From assembly GCF_015645385.1 (NCBI RefSeq), contig NZ_JADOET010000001.1:1-64000 (forward strand): a DNA stretch of 64,000 nucleotides, read 5' to 3'. Below the pieces are notes generated by a model, which did no database searches, was not told the DNA's origin, and worked only from the letters and a program-made list of their open reading frames with translations. The stretch comes from Winogradskyella marina. Lineage in GTDB: Bacteria > Bacteroidota > Bacteroidia > Flavobacteriales > Flavobacteriaceae. The first letter of the stretch is position 1. The number at the start of each line of letters is the position of its first letter. Made by a program: the position numbers and the translations under genes. Positions 55,740-64,000 of the stretch are shown one piece after another.

Positions 55740-56552
55740 TTGATAACAATTCCGAAACTAAAACACACTAATTCCAAAAACTTCTTTCTACTTTGTGGAC
55801 CATGCGCTATTGAAGGCGAAGACATGGCCTTACGCATTGCTGAAAAAGTAATCACTATCACAGACAAACTTGAAATTCCTTATGTTTTTAAAGGCAGTTT
55901 TAAGAAAGCAAACCGAAGCAGAATAGACAGTTTTACAGGTATTGGAAACGAAAAAGCCTTAAAAATTCTTAGAAAAGTTTCTGAAACTTTTGATGTACCC
56001 ACCGTTACTGATATCCATGAAGCGTCTGATGCTGCTATGGCTGCAGAATATGTTGATGTATTACAAATTCCGGCATTTTTAGTACGACAAACAGATTTGG
56101 TTGTCGCAGCTGCTGAAACAGGAAAAGTAGTAAACTTGAAAAAAGGCCAATTTATGAGTCCTGAAGCCATGAAACATGCGGTTCAAAAAGTAAAGGATGC
56201 AGGAAACGAAAACGCTTGGATTACGGATAGAGGCACTATGTTTGGCTACCAAGATATGATTGTAGATTTTAGAGGCATCCCAACCATGCGTAAATATGCA
56301 CCAACGGTTTTAGATGTGACGCATTCTCTTCAACAGCCCAATCAAAGTATTGGCGTTACTGGCGGACGACCAGATATGATTGAAACCATTGCCAGAGCTG
56401 GTGTGGTTAATAATGTTGATGGCTTATTTATTGAAACCCATTTTGATCCTGCAAATGCTAAAAGTGATGGAGCTAATATGCTGCACTTGGATAATTTGGA
56501 AGGTTTATTATCTAATTTAGTGGCTATTAGAAAAACAATTACAGCATTATAA
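55740..56552 (+). CDS. kdsA: 3-deoxy-8-phosphooctulonate (KDO-8-P) synthase
   Basis: A 270-residue TIM-barrel aldolase that condenses arabinose-5-phosphate and PEP to KDO-8-phosphate for lipopolysaccharide inner core. LLCGPCAIEGEDMALRIAEK, FKGSFKKANRSRIDSF, VLQIPAFLVRQTDL and VNLKKGQFMSP are conserved. The start is TTG (55740-55742); no ATG precedes the conserved region. The Cys of the metal-dependent class (GPCAIE) is present, but class is not certain. Confidence 0.94.
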   Translation: MITIPKLKHTNSKNFFLLCGPCAIEGEDMALRIAEKVITITDKLEIPYVFKGSFKKANRSRIDSFTGIGNEKALKILRKVSETFDVPTVTDIHEASDAAMAAEYVDVLQIPAFLVRQTDLVVAAAETGKVVNLKKGQFMSPEAMKHAVQKVKDAGNENAWITDRGTMFGYQDMIVDFRGIPTMRKYAPTVLDVTHSLQQPNQSIGVTGGRPDMIETIARAGVVNNVDGLFIETHFDPANAKSDGANMLHLDNLEGLLSNLVAIRKTITAL

Positions 56553-56623
56553 CTACTATTTTCTTAGTTATTGTAAGTAAGGTGTAAGATTAACGTCTAC
56601 CCATATCCTTACGGAAGTTACTT

Positions 56624-57481
56624 ATGAACTATTTAAATAGAATTCTAAGCTTAGGATTCATTTTGTTATGCACAATTGCATACAGCCAAATTCAAGAAAT
56701 ACCAAAATACTCATCCTCTAATAAAGGGAAACTATTTATTAGTTGGGGAGGAAATAGAGGAGCCTATTCAAAATCGGATATTCGATTTAAAGGTGATGAC
56801 TATGATTTTACCATAAGTGACGCTACAGCAAAAGACAAACCTAAAGGTTGGCATATCGATTATATTAACCCGTCTCGAATGACCATTCCTCAAACAAATG
56901 CTAAGTTGGGATATTTTATCTCAGATCATTACACCATCTCAATTGGTTTAGACCATATGAAATATGTTATGAATAGAGACAGAAATAGAAATGTAAACGG
57001 TTATATTAATTTACCTGACAACGAACCAGGAAGCAATTACAATGGTGAATTTAATAATGAAAATGTATTTATTTCTAGTGATTTATTGAAATTTGAACAT
57101 ACGGACGGGCTCAACTTCATCTATACCGAAATTGCGAGATATGATGATATTTCATCATTATTTCATATCAGCAATACGGATAAATTTCAAGTAAATGTAA
57201 CCGAAGGTATTGGCGGAGGGCTTTTGTTTCCTAGAACCAATACAACATTATTACAAAAGGACAGATATGATGAATTTCATGTGTCTGGTTATGGACTTTC
57301 CGCTAATATTGGCTTAAATCTTACATTCTTTAAACACTTTTTCATACAATTAAATGCTAAAGGTGGCTATATTGATATGAATAACATAAGAACAACAAAT
57401 GATTCTGCGGATCATGCAGAGCAAAGTTTTTACTTTTTTCAGCGCGTTTTATCTTTTGGCAGTATATTTAGACTAAAATAA
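56624..57481 (+). CDS. Predicted outer-membrane beta-barrel protein
   Basis: A 285-residue exported protein (signal about 1-22, ending CTIAYSQ). The rest alternates polar and hydrophobic residues, with strands such as GKLFISWGGNRGAYS, AKLGYFISDHYTISIGLDHMKYV and SANIGLNLTFFKHFFIQLNAKGGY, and ends RVLSFGSIFRLK, as in small outer-membrane barrels. No named family. Its stop overlaps the next start by one base. Confidence 0.65.
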   Translation: MNYLNRILSLGFILLCTIAYSQIQEIPKYSSSNKGKLFISWGGNRGAYSKSDIRFKGDDYDFTISDATAKDKPKGWHIDYINPSRMTIPQTNAKLGYFISDHYTISIGLDHMKYVMNRDRNRNVNGYINLPDNEPGSNYNGEFNNENVFISSDLLKFEHTDGLNFIYTEIARYDDISSLFHISNTDKFQVNVTEGIGGGLLFPRTNTTLLQKDRYDEFHVSGYGLSANIGLNLTFFKHFFIQLNAKGGYIDMNNIRTTNDSADHAEQSFYFFQRVLSFGSIFRLK

Positions 57482-57945
57482 TGATACAAATAAGACCTGC
57501 TACCCTAGAAGATAGCCTTGAAATTACGTCACTTTTTAGAGATACTGTTACCCATATTAACAAGAAGCATTATTCCGAAAAGCAGATTAACGCATGGGCT
57601 TCTAGTGCTGATGATCAGGAAGAATGGAAAAAAAGAATTGATAAGTACTATTTTATTATTGCTGAAATCGAATCGAATATGGTTGGTTTTGCCTATTTGA
57701 AAAATGGAAATTACCTAGACGGACTATTTGTACATAAAGATTATCAGCGCCAAGGGATCGGTTCAAAATTATTGCGAATTATAGAATCTCAAGTAATGAT
57801 GACTGATTTTGAAATCCTAAAATCAGATGTAAGTAAAACGGCTTTACCTTTTTTTGACAACAACTATTTTGAAGTCATTAAAAAACAAAAGAAAACGCAT
57901 AAAGGTGTAATTTTTGAAAATTACTTGGTTGAAAAAACACTATAA
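57481..57945 (+). CDS. GNAT-family N-acetyltransferase
   Basis: A 154-residue acetyltransferase. IRPATLEDSLEITSLFRDTV starts the fold and LDGLFVHKDYQRQGIGSKLL is the acetyl-CoA pyrophosphate loop (motif A). Substrate unknown. Coupled to the preceding barrel protein through TAATG. Confidence 0.88.
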   Translation: MIQIRPATLEDSLEITSLFRDTVTHINKKHYSEKQINAWASSADDQEEWKKRIDKYYFIIAEIESNMVGFAYLKNGNYLDGLFVHKDYQRQGIGSKLLRIIESQVMMTDFEILKSDVSKTALPFFDNNYFEVIKKQKKTHKGVIFENYLVEKTL

Positions 57946-57974
57946 AGGATTAATGCTAATTCGTAAAAATCACA

Positions 57975-58589
57975 TTAATCTTCATCATACACGCTAACAA
58001 AGGCCTTTACACCTGCTTCAACGTCAACTGCTACATAATTTTCCATAGGAACTATTGGACAAGAATATTTTTCGTCATAAGCACAATACGGATTGTAAGC
58101 TGAGTTAAAATCTATTTCAATGGTATTCCCTTTAGGTATTTCTAAGTCAATATAACGCCCACCTTTATAGGTTGAAGTCCCATTGGTATGATCTAAAAAA
58201 GGTAGAAACAAATAATTCTCAAATCCTTCTTGTTCTGATAGTTCTTTACCTTGATACGTGTTTAACTGAAATGTTTTTCCTTTTAACTCAAAGGTTACAA
58301 TCCCGAAAACGCGCTCTTTAGATATGCGGTCTGTGGTTGTTCTCATATCAAACCATTCTGTATTTGGTGTGCGTTTTAAAGTTGCTGTCACCACAAAAGT
58401 AGAATCATAAGTAAAAAAATCTAAACCTTTAAAACCTTTTAAATCTTTAGATTTTAGAGGTGATACTGAAGCGTCTTTAAATTCAGTGTTCATTTTTTCC
58501 TGAAACGGAGTTTCATGAACAATCATTTTTTTGTTTTCAGAACAACTCGCAAAAAGAGCTAACGTAAATAAGACAATTAAAATTCGCAT
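57975..58589 (-). CDS. DUF1684 lipoprotein
   Basis: A 204-residue lipoprotein; the signal ends LFASC (Cys16). FNSAYNPYCAYDEKYSCPIV then PMENYVAVDVEAGVK is the DUF1684 hallmark with conserved cysteines and an NPYCAY motif. Function unknown. Convergent with the GNAT gene. Confidence 0.85.
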   Translation of the reverse strand: MRILIVLFTLALFASCSENKKMIVHETPFQEKMNTEFKDASVSPLKSKDLKGFKGLDFFTYDSTFVVTATLKRTPNTEWFDMRTTTDRISKERVFGIVTFELKGKTFQLNTYQGKELSEQEGFENYLFLPFLDHTNGTSTYKGGRYIDLEIPKGNTIEIDFNSAYNPYCAYDEKYSCPIVPMENYVAVDVEAGVKAFVSVYDED

Positions 58590-58706
58590 ATCAATTAAAT
58601 TTTAAACTTCAAAAATACAACATATAGATTTTCATTTTGGTTTTATAGAGATATTTAATAGCGTAGATTTTATAATTATCGACATTAAGCGTAATTTTAA
58701 ACACTT

Positions 58707-59681
58707 ATGAAAAACTTACATTTAGACGTTTTAATTATTGGAGCAGGACCAATCGGAATTGCTTGTGCTTTAGAAATAAAAAAGCAAAATTTGAATTATG
58801 TAGTTCTTGAAAAAGGAGCACTAACCAACTCATTATTCAACTACCCTTTAAATATGACCTTTTTTTCTACGTCCGAGAAATTGGAAATCGATAACATTCC
58901 CTTTATCAGTAATAACCCAAAACCAACACGAAACGAAGCTTTGGAATATTATAGGCGAGTGACTACGTCAAATGCCTTAAATATAAATCTCTATGAAACC
59001 GTTACTGACCTCAACAAAACAGAACACGGATTTAAAATACAATCCGATAAAGCCAGCTACTCTGCAACAAACGTCATCATTGCTACAGGATTTTATGGCT
59101 TACCGAATTTATTGAACGTTCCCGGCGAAGATTTACCAAAAGTGTTTCATTATTACAAAGAAGCGCACCCGTTTACCTTACAAGATGTTGCGGTTGTTGG
59201 TGCTAGTAATTCGTCTGTAGATGCAGCACTTGAAATCTATAGAAAAGGTGGCCATGTTACCATGATTGTAAGAGGTGAAGCAATTGGAGAACGCGTAAAA
59301 TATTGGGTAAAACCAGATATTGAAAACCGAATTGAAGAAGGCAGCATTAAAGCCTATTTTAATTCTGAAATTAAAGCCATTAAACCTACAGAAATTAGTA
59401 TTAATACACCAGAAGGAGAAAAAACTATTGCTAACGATTTTGTGATGGCACTCACAGGATACCAACCTAATTTTAAATTTTTAGCAAACGCTGGTATTGA
59501 ATTTTCTGAGGATGAAAAGCATATTCCGAGTTATAATTTTGAAACTATGGAATCTAATGTAAAAGGCTTGTATTTAGCGGGTGTGATTTGCGGAGGCATG
59601 GAAACTCATAAATGGTTTATTGAAAACTCTAGAGTTCATGCGAAGATGATTGCAAAAGCCATCGAAAATAAAGCTGATTAA
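58707..59681 (+). CDS. ypdA: YpdA-type flavin disulfide reductase
   Basis: A 324-residue FAD/NAD(P)H oxidoreductase. LIIGAGPIGIACALEIKKQ (FAD) and VAVVGASNSSVDAALEIYRK (NADPH) are the two dinucleotide folds; NYPLNMTFFSTSEKLEI is specific to YpdA/Bdr, the reductase proposed for bacillithiol disulfide. It lacks the CxxC of thioredoxin reductase. A bacillithiol role here is inferred from the family. Confidence 0.88.
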   Translation: MKNLHLDVLIIGAGPIGIACALEIKKQNLNYVVLEKGALTNSLFNYPLNMTFFSTSEKLEIDNIPFISNNPKPTRNEALEYYRRVTTSNALNINLYETVTDLNKTEHGFKIQSDKASYSATNVIIATGFYGLPNLLNVPGEDLPKVFHYYKEAHPFTLQDVAVVGASNSSVDAALEIYRKGGHVTMIVRGEAIGERVKYWVKPDIENRIEEGSIKAYFNSEIKAIKPTEISINTPEGEKTIANDFVMALTGYQPNFKFLANAGIEFSEDEKHIPSYNFETMESNVKGLYLAGVICGGMETHKWFIENSRVHAKMIAKAIENKAD

Positions 59682-59733
59682 TATTTGGAGAACATTATTT
59701 CTATAATAAATTGGAATAAATCAAGATTTGCCT

Positions 59734-60177
59734 CTACGAAAGTGGTTTTATCTCTTTATACTTCACCACATGAGACAACACAATCTGTGTTTTGGTTTCG
59801 CCGTAACTTATTAATTGATCTATAAAAATCTCAAGGTGTTTCTGATTTTTAAGCACCACTTCCATCACTATGTTTTCGTTTCCTGTGATTCTGTAGCAAT
59901 TCACCACTTCATCATAGGTTTTCACCTTTTCTAAAAAGGGTTTCAACATGCCCATAAATGCCCTTAAAGTGATTAAGGCTTTTAATTGATAACCAGCTTC
60001 AAAAGGCGAAACAAACGTGGTATATCCTTGAATAATTTCAGCATCTTCCATCTTTTTTATACGTTCTGAAACGGCAGGAGAAGTAATACCAACACGTCGT
60101 CCTATTTCTGCGCTAGACATACGTGCATTTTGCTGCAAACATTTTAAAATCTTCCAATTTAAACTATCAATACTCAT
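59734..60177 (-). CDS. Lrp/AsnC-family regulator
   Basis: A 147-residue regulator. N-terminal HTH (LNWKILKCLQQNARMSSAEI then GRRVGITSPAVSERIKKMEDA) and C-terminal RAM effector domain (from about residue 65). Ligand, probably an amino acid, is unknown. A long inverted repeat lies in its upstream region, shared with the divergent gene. Confidence 0.92.
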   Translation of the reverse strand: MSIDSLNWKILKCLQQNARMSSAEIGRRVGITSPAVSERIKKMEDAEIIQGYTTFVSPFEAGYQLKALITLRAFMGMLKPFLEKVKTYDEVVNCYRITGNENIVMEVVLKNQKHLEIFIDQLISYGETKTQIVLSHVVKYKEIKPLS

Positions 60178-60203
60178 TTAAAGAAATTTAACTAAAAAAA
60201 CAT

Positions 60204-60241
60204 AATATTTAAAGCAAATATACAAATTCACTTTAAATATT
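60204..60241. promoter_or_regulatory. Inverted repeat upstream of the Lrp gene
   Basis: AATATTTAAAG (60204-60214) and CTTTAAATATT (60231-60241) are perfect 11-base inverted arms with a 16-base spacer, in the divergent spacer of the Lrp-type gene and the 60295 gene. Likely autoregulatory site (inference). Confidence 0.5.
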
Positions 60242-60294
60242 AAAGTTTATTTTCAAATTTAGTCCTTAATTTCGTTACAATTGCTATTGAAATT

Positions 60295-60690
60295 ATGAGT
60301 TACCATCTACCTACACAATTTTCGGATTTGCCTATATATCAAAAGGCTATGGATATTATTGTACTATCCAGAAGTATATCTACTTACCTTAATCAGGACT
60401 TATCCTATTTAAATTCTGATGGTTCAGAAGATGAACATATCTATTTTACTGGTGATATTATTCAGCAATCTACCAATCTTGCACCACAAATTATAAGTGC
60501 TGAACGAGAAAATTGTTCAGACAAAAAAAGTAAACATTTAGAAAGTTTAGATCGCTTAACGACACGTTTATATAGTAATTGTAGACGGCTTGAAAAATCG
60601 AATAGTAACGGTAGAGATTATTTACCTATTCTTCGTGGTGAATTAAAAAAGTTCAAGAAACTGCAACGTACGTGGATGTTGACTTTATAA
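60295..60690 (+). CDS. Small helical protein, possible four-helix bundle
   Basis: A 131-residue soluble protein. FSDLPIYQKAMDIIVLSRSI at the start, a central GDIIQQSTNLAPQIISAE and a Lys/Arg-rich C-terminal helix (LRGELKKFKKLQRTW) recall the four-helix bundles of 23S rRNA intervening-sequence (S23) proteins, but the match is weak. Divergent from the Lrp gene; its end is 3 bases from the convergent DEAD-like gene. Confidence 0.55.
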   Translation: MSYHLPTQFSDLPIYQKAMDIIVLSRSISTYLNQDLSYLNSDGSEDEHIYFTGDIIQQSTNLAPQIISAERENCSDKKSKHLESLDRLTTRLYSNCRRLEKSNSNGRDYLPILRGELKKFKKLQRTWMLTL

Positions 60691-60693
60691 GCT

Positions 60694-61308
60694 TTATTTT
60701 CCTTTTAAAATGTGCGCATTGCACATAAAACTGTTCTGATAATTCTTAATTTTAGAATTCATCGTATCTGCAATTATTATATATTGGCATTTTTGAATAC
60801 TTTCCGAAAGACGCAAAATATGATTGTAAGCGTTTTGTCTTCCTAAATAATCAGCATCTTCTATAGCAAACAACTGAACTTCTCCTAAGTGAATACCATT
60901 TAAAAAATAGAGCTTACTTAAACGTGCTGGAGATGCAATTACGATATCTTGACCATAGTAAACTTCCGTTTTTTGCTTTTCAATATCATAACCATCATAA
61001 AGCGCATAAACTCTTAAATCGGTGTTCTTTGTAAAAATTTCAAACTGCTCCTTTAAAGCTAAGGCGTCGGTTTTATCTTTTACAACTATAATGGCACGTG
61101 GCGAATCTTCAAAAGCCGCTGCCTTTAATTTATGAATAGTAGAAATTATGAGTGCTATCGTTTTACCACTTTCTTTTGGAGCAATCATATAAGCATCTGA
61201 CCCACTTTTTAATGTAGGTAATACTTTTTTCTGAAACGCATTTGAGGTTTCATAACCAACGTTAGTTAAAGATTCTTTTAATAAAGGATGCAGTTTTTTG
61301 AAAGACAT
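60694..61308 (-). CDS. Single-domain DEAD-box-like protein
   Basis: A 204-residue protein equal to only the first RecA domain of a DEAD-box helicase. It keeps a Q-like region (FKKLHPLLKESLTNVGYETS..FQKKVLP), Walker A PKESGKT and a PARLSKL segment. The DEAD box reads EDAD and the C-terminal helicase domain is absent. It may have lost unwinding and act as an RNA-binding ATPase or be a regulatory relic. The gene is intact. Confidence 0.7.
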   Translation of the reverse strand: MSFKKLHPLLKESLTNVGYETSNAFQKKVLPTLKSGSDAYMIAPKESGKTIALIISTIHKLKAAAFEDSPRAIIVVKDKTDALALKEQFEIFTKNTDLRVYALYDGYDIEKQKTEVYYGQDIVIASPARLSKLYFLNGIHLGEVQLFAIEDADYLGRQNAYNHILRLSESIQKCQYIIIADTMNSKIKNYQNSFMCNAHILKGK

Positions 61309-61368
61309 TTGTGGAATTTATGAGAACAGCTAATTTGATGATTTAGCTTTTAATTTTCAAAGATACTA

Positions 61369-61908
61369 TTATTGACAAACTTTACAGTCTGCTTTATCTT
61401 GAATTTCGCCAACTAAATGACCTTCATCATTCATTTTAAAGCCACAACAGTCCATAAAGCCTTGTGCTATTTGTTTTCTTGCACGTTGAATTTGAGATTT
61501 AACCGTAGCTAAAGGTAAGTGTAATTGATTGGCAATCTCTTGTTGCTTCATCCCTTTTATATCAGACAAAAACAATGGGTCTCTGTATTTTTTAGGCAAG
61601 CTTTTTATAATGCCTCTAAGGCAATCGTGTTCGGAATGTGCGTGTGTAGTCGGTGTAGTTGCGACTTCTAAATCTTCAACTGGTAACGCTTGTTTCGTTG
61701 TTCTAAAATAGTCTAAAACCGTATATCTCGCTACGGAAAACAGCCAAGACTTTAACTTACTGTCATCATTAAGTGTATGTAATTTAGTATGGACTTTTAT
61801 AAACGTTTCTTGCAAAATATCTTCAGCAATAGAAGCCTGTTTCACTTTACTTAAAATAAAGCGTTTTAAATCATCTGCATAACTATTCCAAACCTGTTTT
61901 GTGGTCAT
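61369..61908 (-). CDS. sigZ: ECF sigma factor SigZ
   Basis: A 179-residue sigma factor. Region 2 is SIAEDILQETFIKVHTKLHT..LKSWLFSVARYTVLDYFR; region 4 is KKYRDPLFLSDIKGMKQQEI then ANQLHLPLATVKSQIQRARK. The C-terminal tail (MDCCGFKMN..DCKVCQ) holds two Cys pairs, as in SigZ proteins, perhaps for metal or redox sensing (inference). A Cys-rich 33-residue gene lies 61 bases upstream on the same strand. Confidence 0.9.
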   Translation of the reverse strand: MTTKQVWNSYADDLKRFILSKVKQASIAEDILQETFIKVHTKLHTLNDDSKLKSWLFSVARYTVLDYFRTTKQALPVEDLEVATTPTTHAHSEHDCLRGIIKSLPKKYRDPLFLSDIKGMKQQEIANQLHLPLATVKSQIQRARKQIAQGFMDCCGFKMNDEGHLVGEIQDKADCKVCQ

Positions 61909-61969
61909 ACTTAAAGGTAATAAGAATCAGCTCGAATACCAAAATTTGTATCCGAACTGATTTAATGAT

Positions 61970-62071
61970 TTAACAATTACAGTTAGTACAAGTGCAATTT
62001 TCACAGGTACAATTATTGCAATTTCCTTTTTTGCAACCTTCACAGTCGCAAGTACAATCTTTATTTTTCAT
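61970..62071 (-). CDS. Cys-rich 33-residue metallothionein-like peptide
   Basis: The frame starts ATG 62069-62071 and reads MKNKDCTCDCEGCKKGNC then NNCTCENCTCTNCNC, stop. Eleven of 33 residues are Cys, arranged as CxC and CxxC, with no aromatic residues, as in metallothioneins. No frame of this composition would be expected by chance. It precedes sigZ by 61 bases in the same direction and is likely cotranscribed. Metal binding is inferred. Confidence 0.75.
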   Translation of the reverse strand: MKNKDCTCDCEGCKKGNCNNCTCENCTCTNCNC

Positions 62072-62154
62072 GATATTACGTTTTATTGTTCATCTAATAG
62101 ACGATGAGATTGTTGAAAAGATGCAAAAAATGTGATTATTTTTTTTAAGTGGAA

Positions 62155-62622
62155 TTATTCTACCACAATAGTAGCGTCATGATAGATAGGAAAATTACAA
62201 GAATTGGCAATAAAACAGAGTTCATTGGCCTTATTGTGAAGACTTAAAGCTAAATCTTTTTGGCTTCCATCTTTTATGGTGACTATAGGTTTTAATCTTA
62301 CCATTTTAAAACTACCACTGCCATTTGCTTCGACTACTAAATCGCCTTCTGACGTATCTGTATAACTCAAAACTTCAATTTGATGCTGTGCACAAACATA
62401 TAAATATGACATCATATGGCACGATATTAAAGCTGATAACAATAAATCTTCAGGATTAAATAATGTATCATCACCTCGAAACGGTTTTGCTGCTGAAACT
62501 TGTAAATCGGAAACTTTATTCCCTTTTGTTACTTTATGGTTTCTACTGAACCTTCTGGGATTCTTAGTGCTTTCTCCTTCGTTGATTGTCCAATTGACTT
62601 GGGCTTTAAAAGTATGATGCAT
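62155..62622 (-). CDS. OsmC-family peroxide/hydroperoxide reductase
   Basis: A 155-residue protein with the OsmC fold. FNPEDLLLSALISCHMMSYL contains the peroxidatic Cys and CFIANSCNFP the resolving Cys. It reduces organic hydroperoxides with thiols. It lies upstream of the Cys-rich peptide and sigZ in the same direction with an 83-base gap, so the group may respond to oxidative or metal stress. Confidence 0.9.
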   Translation of the reverse strand: MHHTFKAQVNWTINEGESTKNPRRFSRNHKVTKGNKVSDLQVSAAKPFRGDDTLFNPEDLLLSALISCHMMSYLYVCAQHQIEVLSYTDTSEGDLVVEANGSGSFKMVRLKPIVTIKDGSQKDLALSLHNKANELCFIANSCNFPIYHDATIVVE

Positions 62623-62647
62623 TGGTAAAACTTTTATTGAATGTAAA

Positions 62648-62676
62648 AAAAGCGTTTCGATAAACGAAACGCTTTT
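62648..62676 (-). terminator. Terminator after the mutase repeat array
   Basis: AAAAGCGTTTCG (62648-62659) pairs perfectly with CGAAACGCTTTT (62665-62676). On the minus strand it ends the mutase transcript after the tandem array and before osmC. Confidence 0.8.
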
Positions 62677-62700
62677 AAATTATATATTTTTAGGTTGCTT

Positions 62701-63002
62701 GTTTTGCAAAAAGCAAAACGTGGTTTTCTGAGATCCCAAAACCAATTTGGGATAAGCGATTCACTCACATTTTGCGAAAAGCAAAACGTGGTTCTCTGAG
62801 ATCCCAAAGCCAATTTGGGATAAGCGATTCACTCACATTTTGCGAAAAGCAAAACGTGGTTCTCTGAGATCCCAAAACCAATTTGGGATAAGCGATTCAC
62901 ACACATTTTGCGAAAAGCAAAACGTGGTTCTCTGAGATCCCAAAGCTAATTTGGGATAAGCGATTCACTCACATTTTGCAAAAAGCAAAACGTGGTTCTC
63001 TG
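62701..63002. repeat. 68-bp tandem array, 4.4 units
   Basis: Units at 62701-62768, 62769-62836, 62837-62904, 62905-62972 and a partial one at 62973-63002. Each holds two hairpins: TTTTGC/GCAAAA and ATCCCAAA/TTTGGGAT. Units differ at a few bases only. The array starts right after the mutase stop codon and ends 25 bases before its terminator, so it lies in the 3' untranslated RNA. Confidence 0.92.
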
Positions 63003-63003
63003 C

Positions 63004-64000
63004 TTACATATTGCGGCGATACTGACCTCCAACTTCAAACAATGCTGATGTGATCTGACCTAACGAACACACTTTACAAACTTCCATTAATGCTTCAAAA
63101 ATATTTTCATTATTAATGGCTTTGCTTTGCAATTCTTTTAATATGTCTTCCGAATCATAAGCCTCATGCAACTTCTCTAAGGTGTTTATCTGGAATTTCT
63201 TTTCTTCTTCGGTTGCTCTTATTACTTCTGCTGGTTGAACCGTAGGCGAACCTTTACTACTTAAAAACGTATTTACACCTATAATTGGAAATTGCCCATT
63301 ATGCTTCAAAGTTTCATAATACAAGCTTTCCTCTTGAATTTTACTACGTTGGTACATGGTTTCCATTGCGCCAAGCACTCCACCTCGTTCTGTGATACGG
63401 TCGAATTCTAACAATACAGCTTCTTCAACTAAATCGGTTAACTCTTCAATAATAAAAGACCCTTGAATTGGGTTTTCATTCTTAGCTAATCCTAATTCCT
63501 TATTAATAATCAACTGAATGGCCATGGCTCTGCGAACTGACTCTTCTGTTGGTGTTGTAATCGCTTCGTCATAAGCATTAGTATGCAATGAGTTACAATT
63601 ATCATAAATAGCATATAAAGCCTGAAGTGTGGTTCTGATATCATTAAAATCAATTTCCTGAGCATGCAAACTACGTCCAGAGGTTTGAATATGATATTTC
63701 AACATTTGTGCTCTAGGATTTGCTCCATATTTGTGCTTCATGGCTTTAGACCAAATCTTACGAGCTACACGACCAATAACTGCGTATTCTGGATCTATTC
63801 CGTTTGAAAAGAAGAACGATAAATTTGGTCCAAATTTATTGATATCCATTCCTCTTGAAAGATAGTATTCCACATAAGTAAATCCGTTAGATAATGTTAA
63901 TGCTAACTGTGTTATAGGATTAGCTCCAGCTTCAGCAATGTGATATCCAGAAATAGAAACCGAATAAAAATTACGCACATTATTTTCAATAAAATACTCT
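63004..64000 (-). CDS. icmF: Acyl-CoA mutase, IcmF-type, C-terminal part (runs off window)
   Basis: At least 332 residues remain of a B12-dependent acyl-CoA mutase; the frame stays open to the window edge. The start [20 protein letters not shown], then [44 protein letters not shown] and the ending VGGQYRRNM match the substrate domain of fused isobutyryl-CoA mutases and methylmalonyl-CoA mutases. IcmF is favoured by the ending. B12- and G-protein domains would lie upstream, outside the window. Confidence 0.85.
   Translation of the reverse strand, partial: EYFIENNVRNFYSVSISGYHIAEAGANPITQLALTLSNGFTYVEYYLSRGMDINKFGPNLSFFFSNGIDPEYAVIGRVARKIWSKAMKHKYGANPRAQMLKYHIQTSGRSLHAQEIDFNDIRTTLQALYAIYDNCNSLHTNAYDEAITTPTEESVRRAMAIQLIINKELGLAKNENPIQGSFIIEELTDLVEEAVLLEFDRITERGGVLGAMETMYQRSKIQEESLYYETLKHNGQFPIIGVNTFLSSKGSPTVQPAEVIRATEEEKKFQINTLEKLHEAYDSEDILKELQSKAINNENIFEALMEVCKVCSLGQITSALFEVGGQYRRNM

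Noticed and set aside
62701-63002. CRISPR-like array
   Set aside because: The whole 68-bp unit repeats with no unique spacers, and no cas gene is near.

Overview
The window is a chromosomal segment from a member of the Bacteroidota, almost certainly a marine Flavobacteriaceae. The evidence is the AT-rich sequence, -7 promoter elements of the TAnnTTTG type, an ECF sigma/FecR/SusC/SusD locus, a tmRNA tag ending GENNYALAA, a CreD cassette with its winged-helix regulator, and an IcmF-type mutase. I cannot name the species from sequence alone.

Layout. 1-5500: intergenic repeats, a DUF1801 protein, small membrane proteins, and a CreD cassette in which two promoters share a palindromic operator. 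5557-9100: a TlpA-like lipoprotein and an alanine/saccharopine dehydrogenase-family enzyme. 9099-18958: an ECF sigma factor divergent from fecR-susC-susD-M16 peptidase, a regulated outer-membrane uptake locus probably for peptides. 19347-19740: tmRNA (ssrA). 19725-26059: a 6.3-kb integrative element bounded by an 18-bp direct repeat of the tmRNA 3' end. It carries a tyrosine recombinase, an AlpA/Xis-like HTH protein, an SF3 (D5/P4-type) helicase, unknown proteins and two overlapping tiny DUF1737-like genes, but no visible capsid, packaging or relaxase gene. It resembles a minimal phage satellite or cryptic replicon and is the strongest candidate here for an undescribed system.

26100-36000: a DUF922 protein, a relic of a formylglycine-generating enzyme, an EEP-family lipoprotein, GDPD, FKBP/SlyD, and a redox-repair cluster (msrB-msrA, thioredoxin-like, an msrA-like gene broken by a stop, an aldo/keto reductase, a DsbD with a duplicated N-terminal domain, two rhodaneses). 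36138-42859: a trp operon, trpEGDCFB, preceded by a Trp-Trp-Trp leader peptide and attenuator. trpA is not here, and the spacers and the trpF reading frame are invaded by palindromic repeats. 42984-53063: ftsE and a surface-polysaccharide cluster (glycosyltransferases, two Wzx flippases, FdtA/FdtB-type amino-sugar enzymes, a FemAB-like acyltransferase). 53158-64000: typA, kdsA, YpdA-type reductase, an Lrp regulator, sigZ with a newly noticed 33-residue peptide containing 11 cysteines just upstream, osmC, a 68-bp tandem repeat array, and the C-terminal part of an IcmF-type acyl-CoA mutase running off the window.

A recurring theme is repeat DNA: 7-bp tandem arrays of unrelated sequence, 73-bp two-hairpin elements and a 102-bp inverted repeat. 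Some of these have become protein-coding (trpF, the aminotransferase gene).
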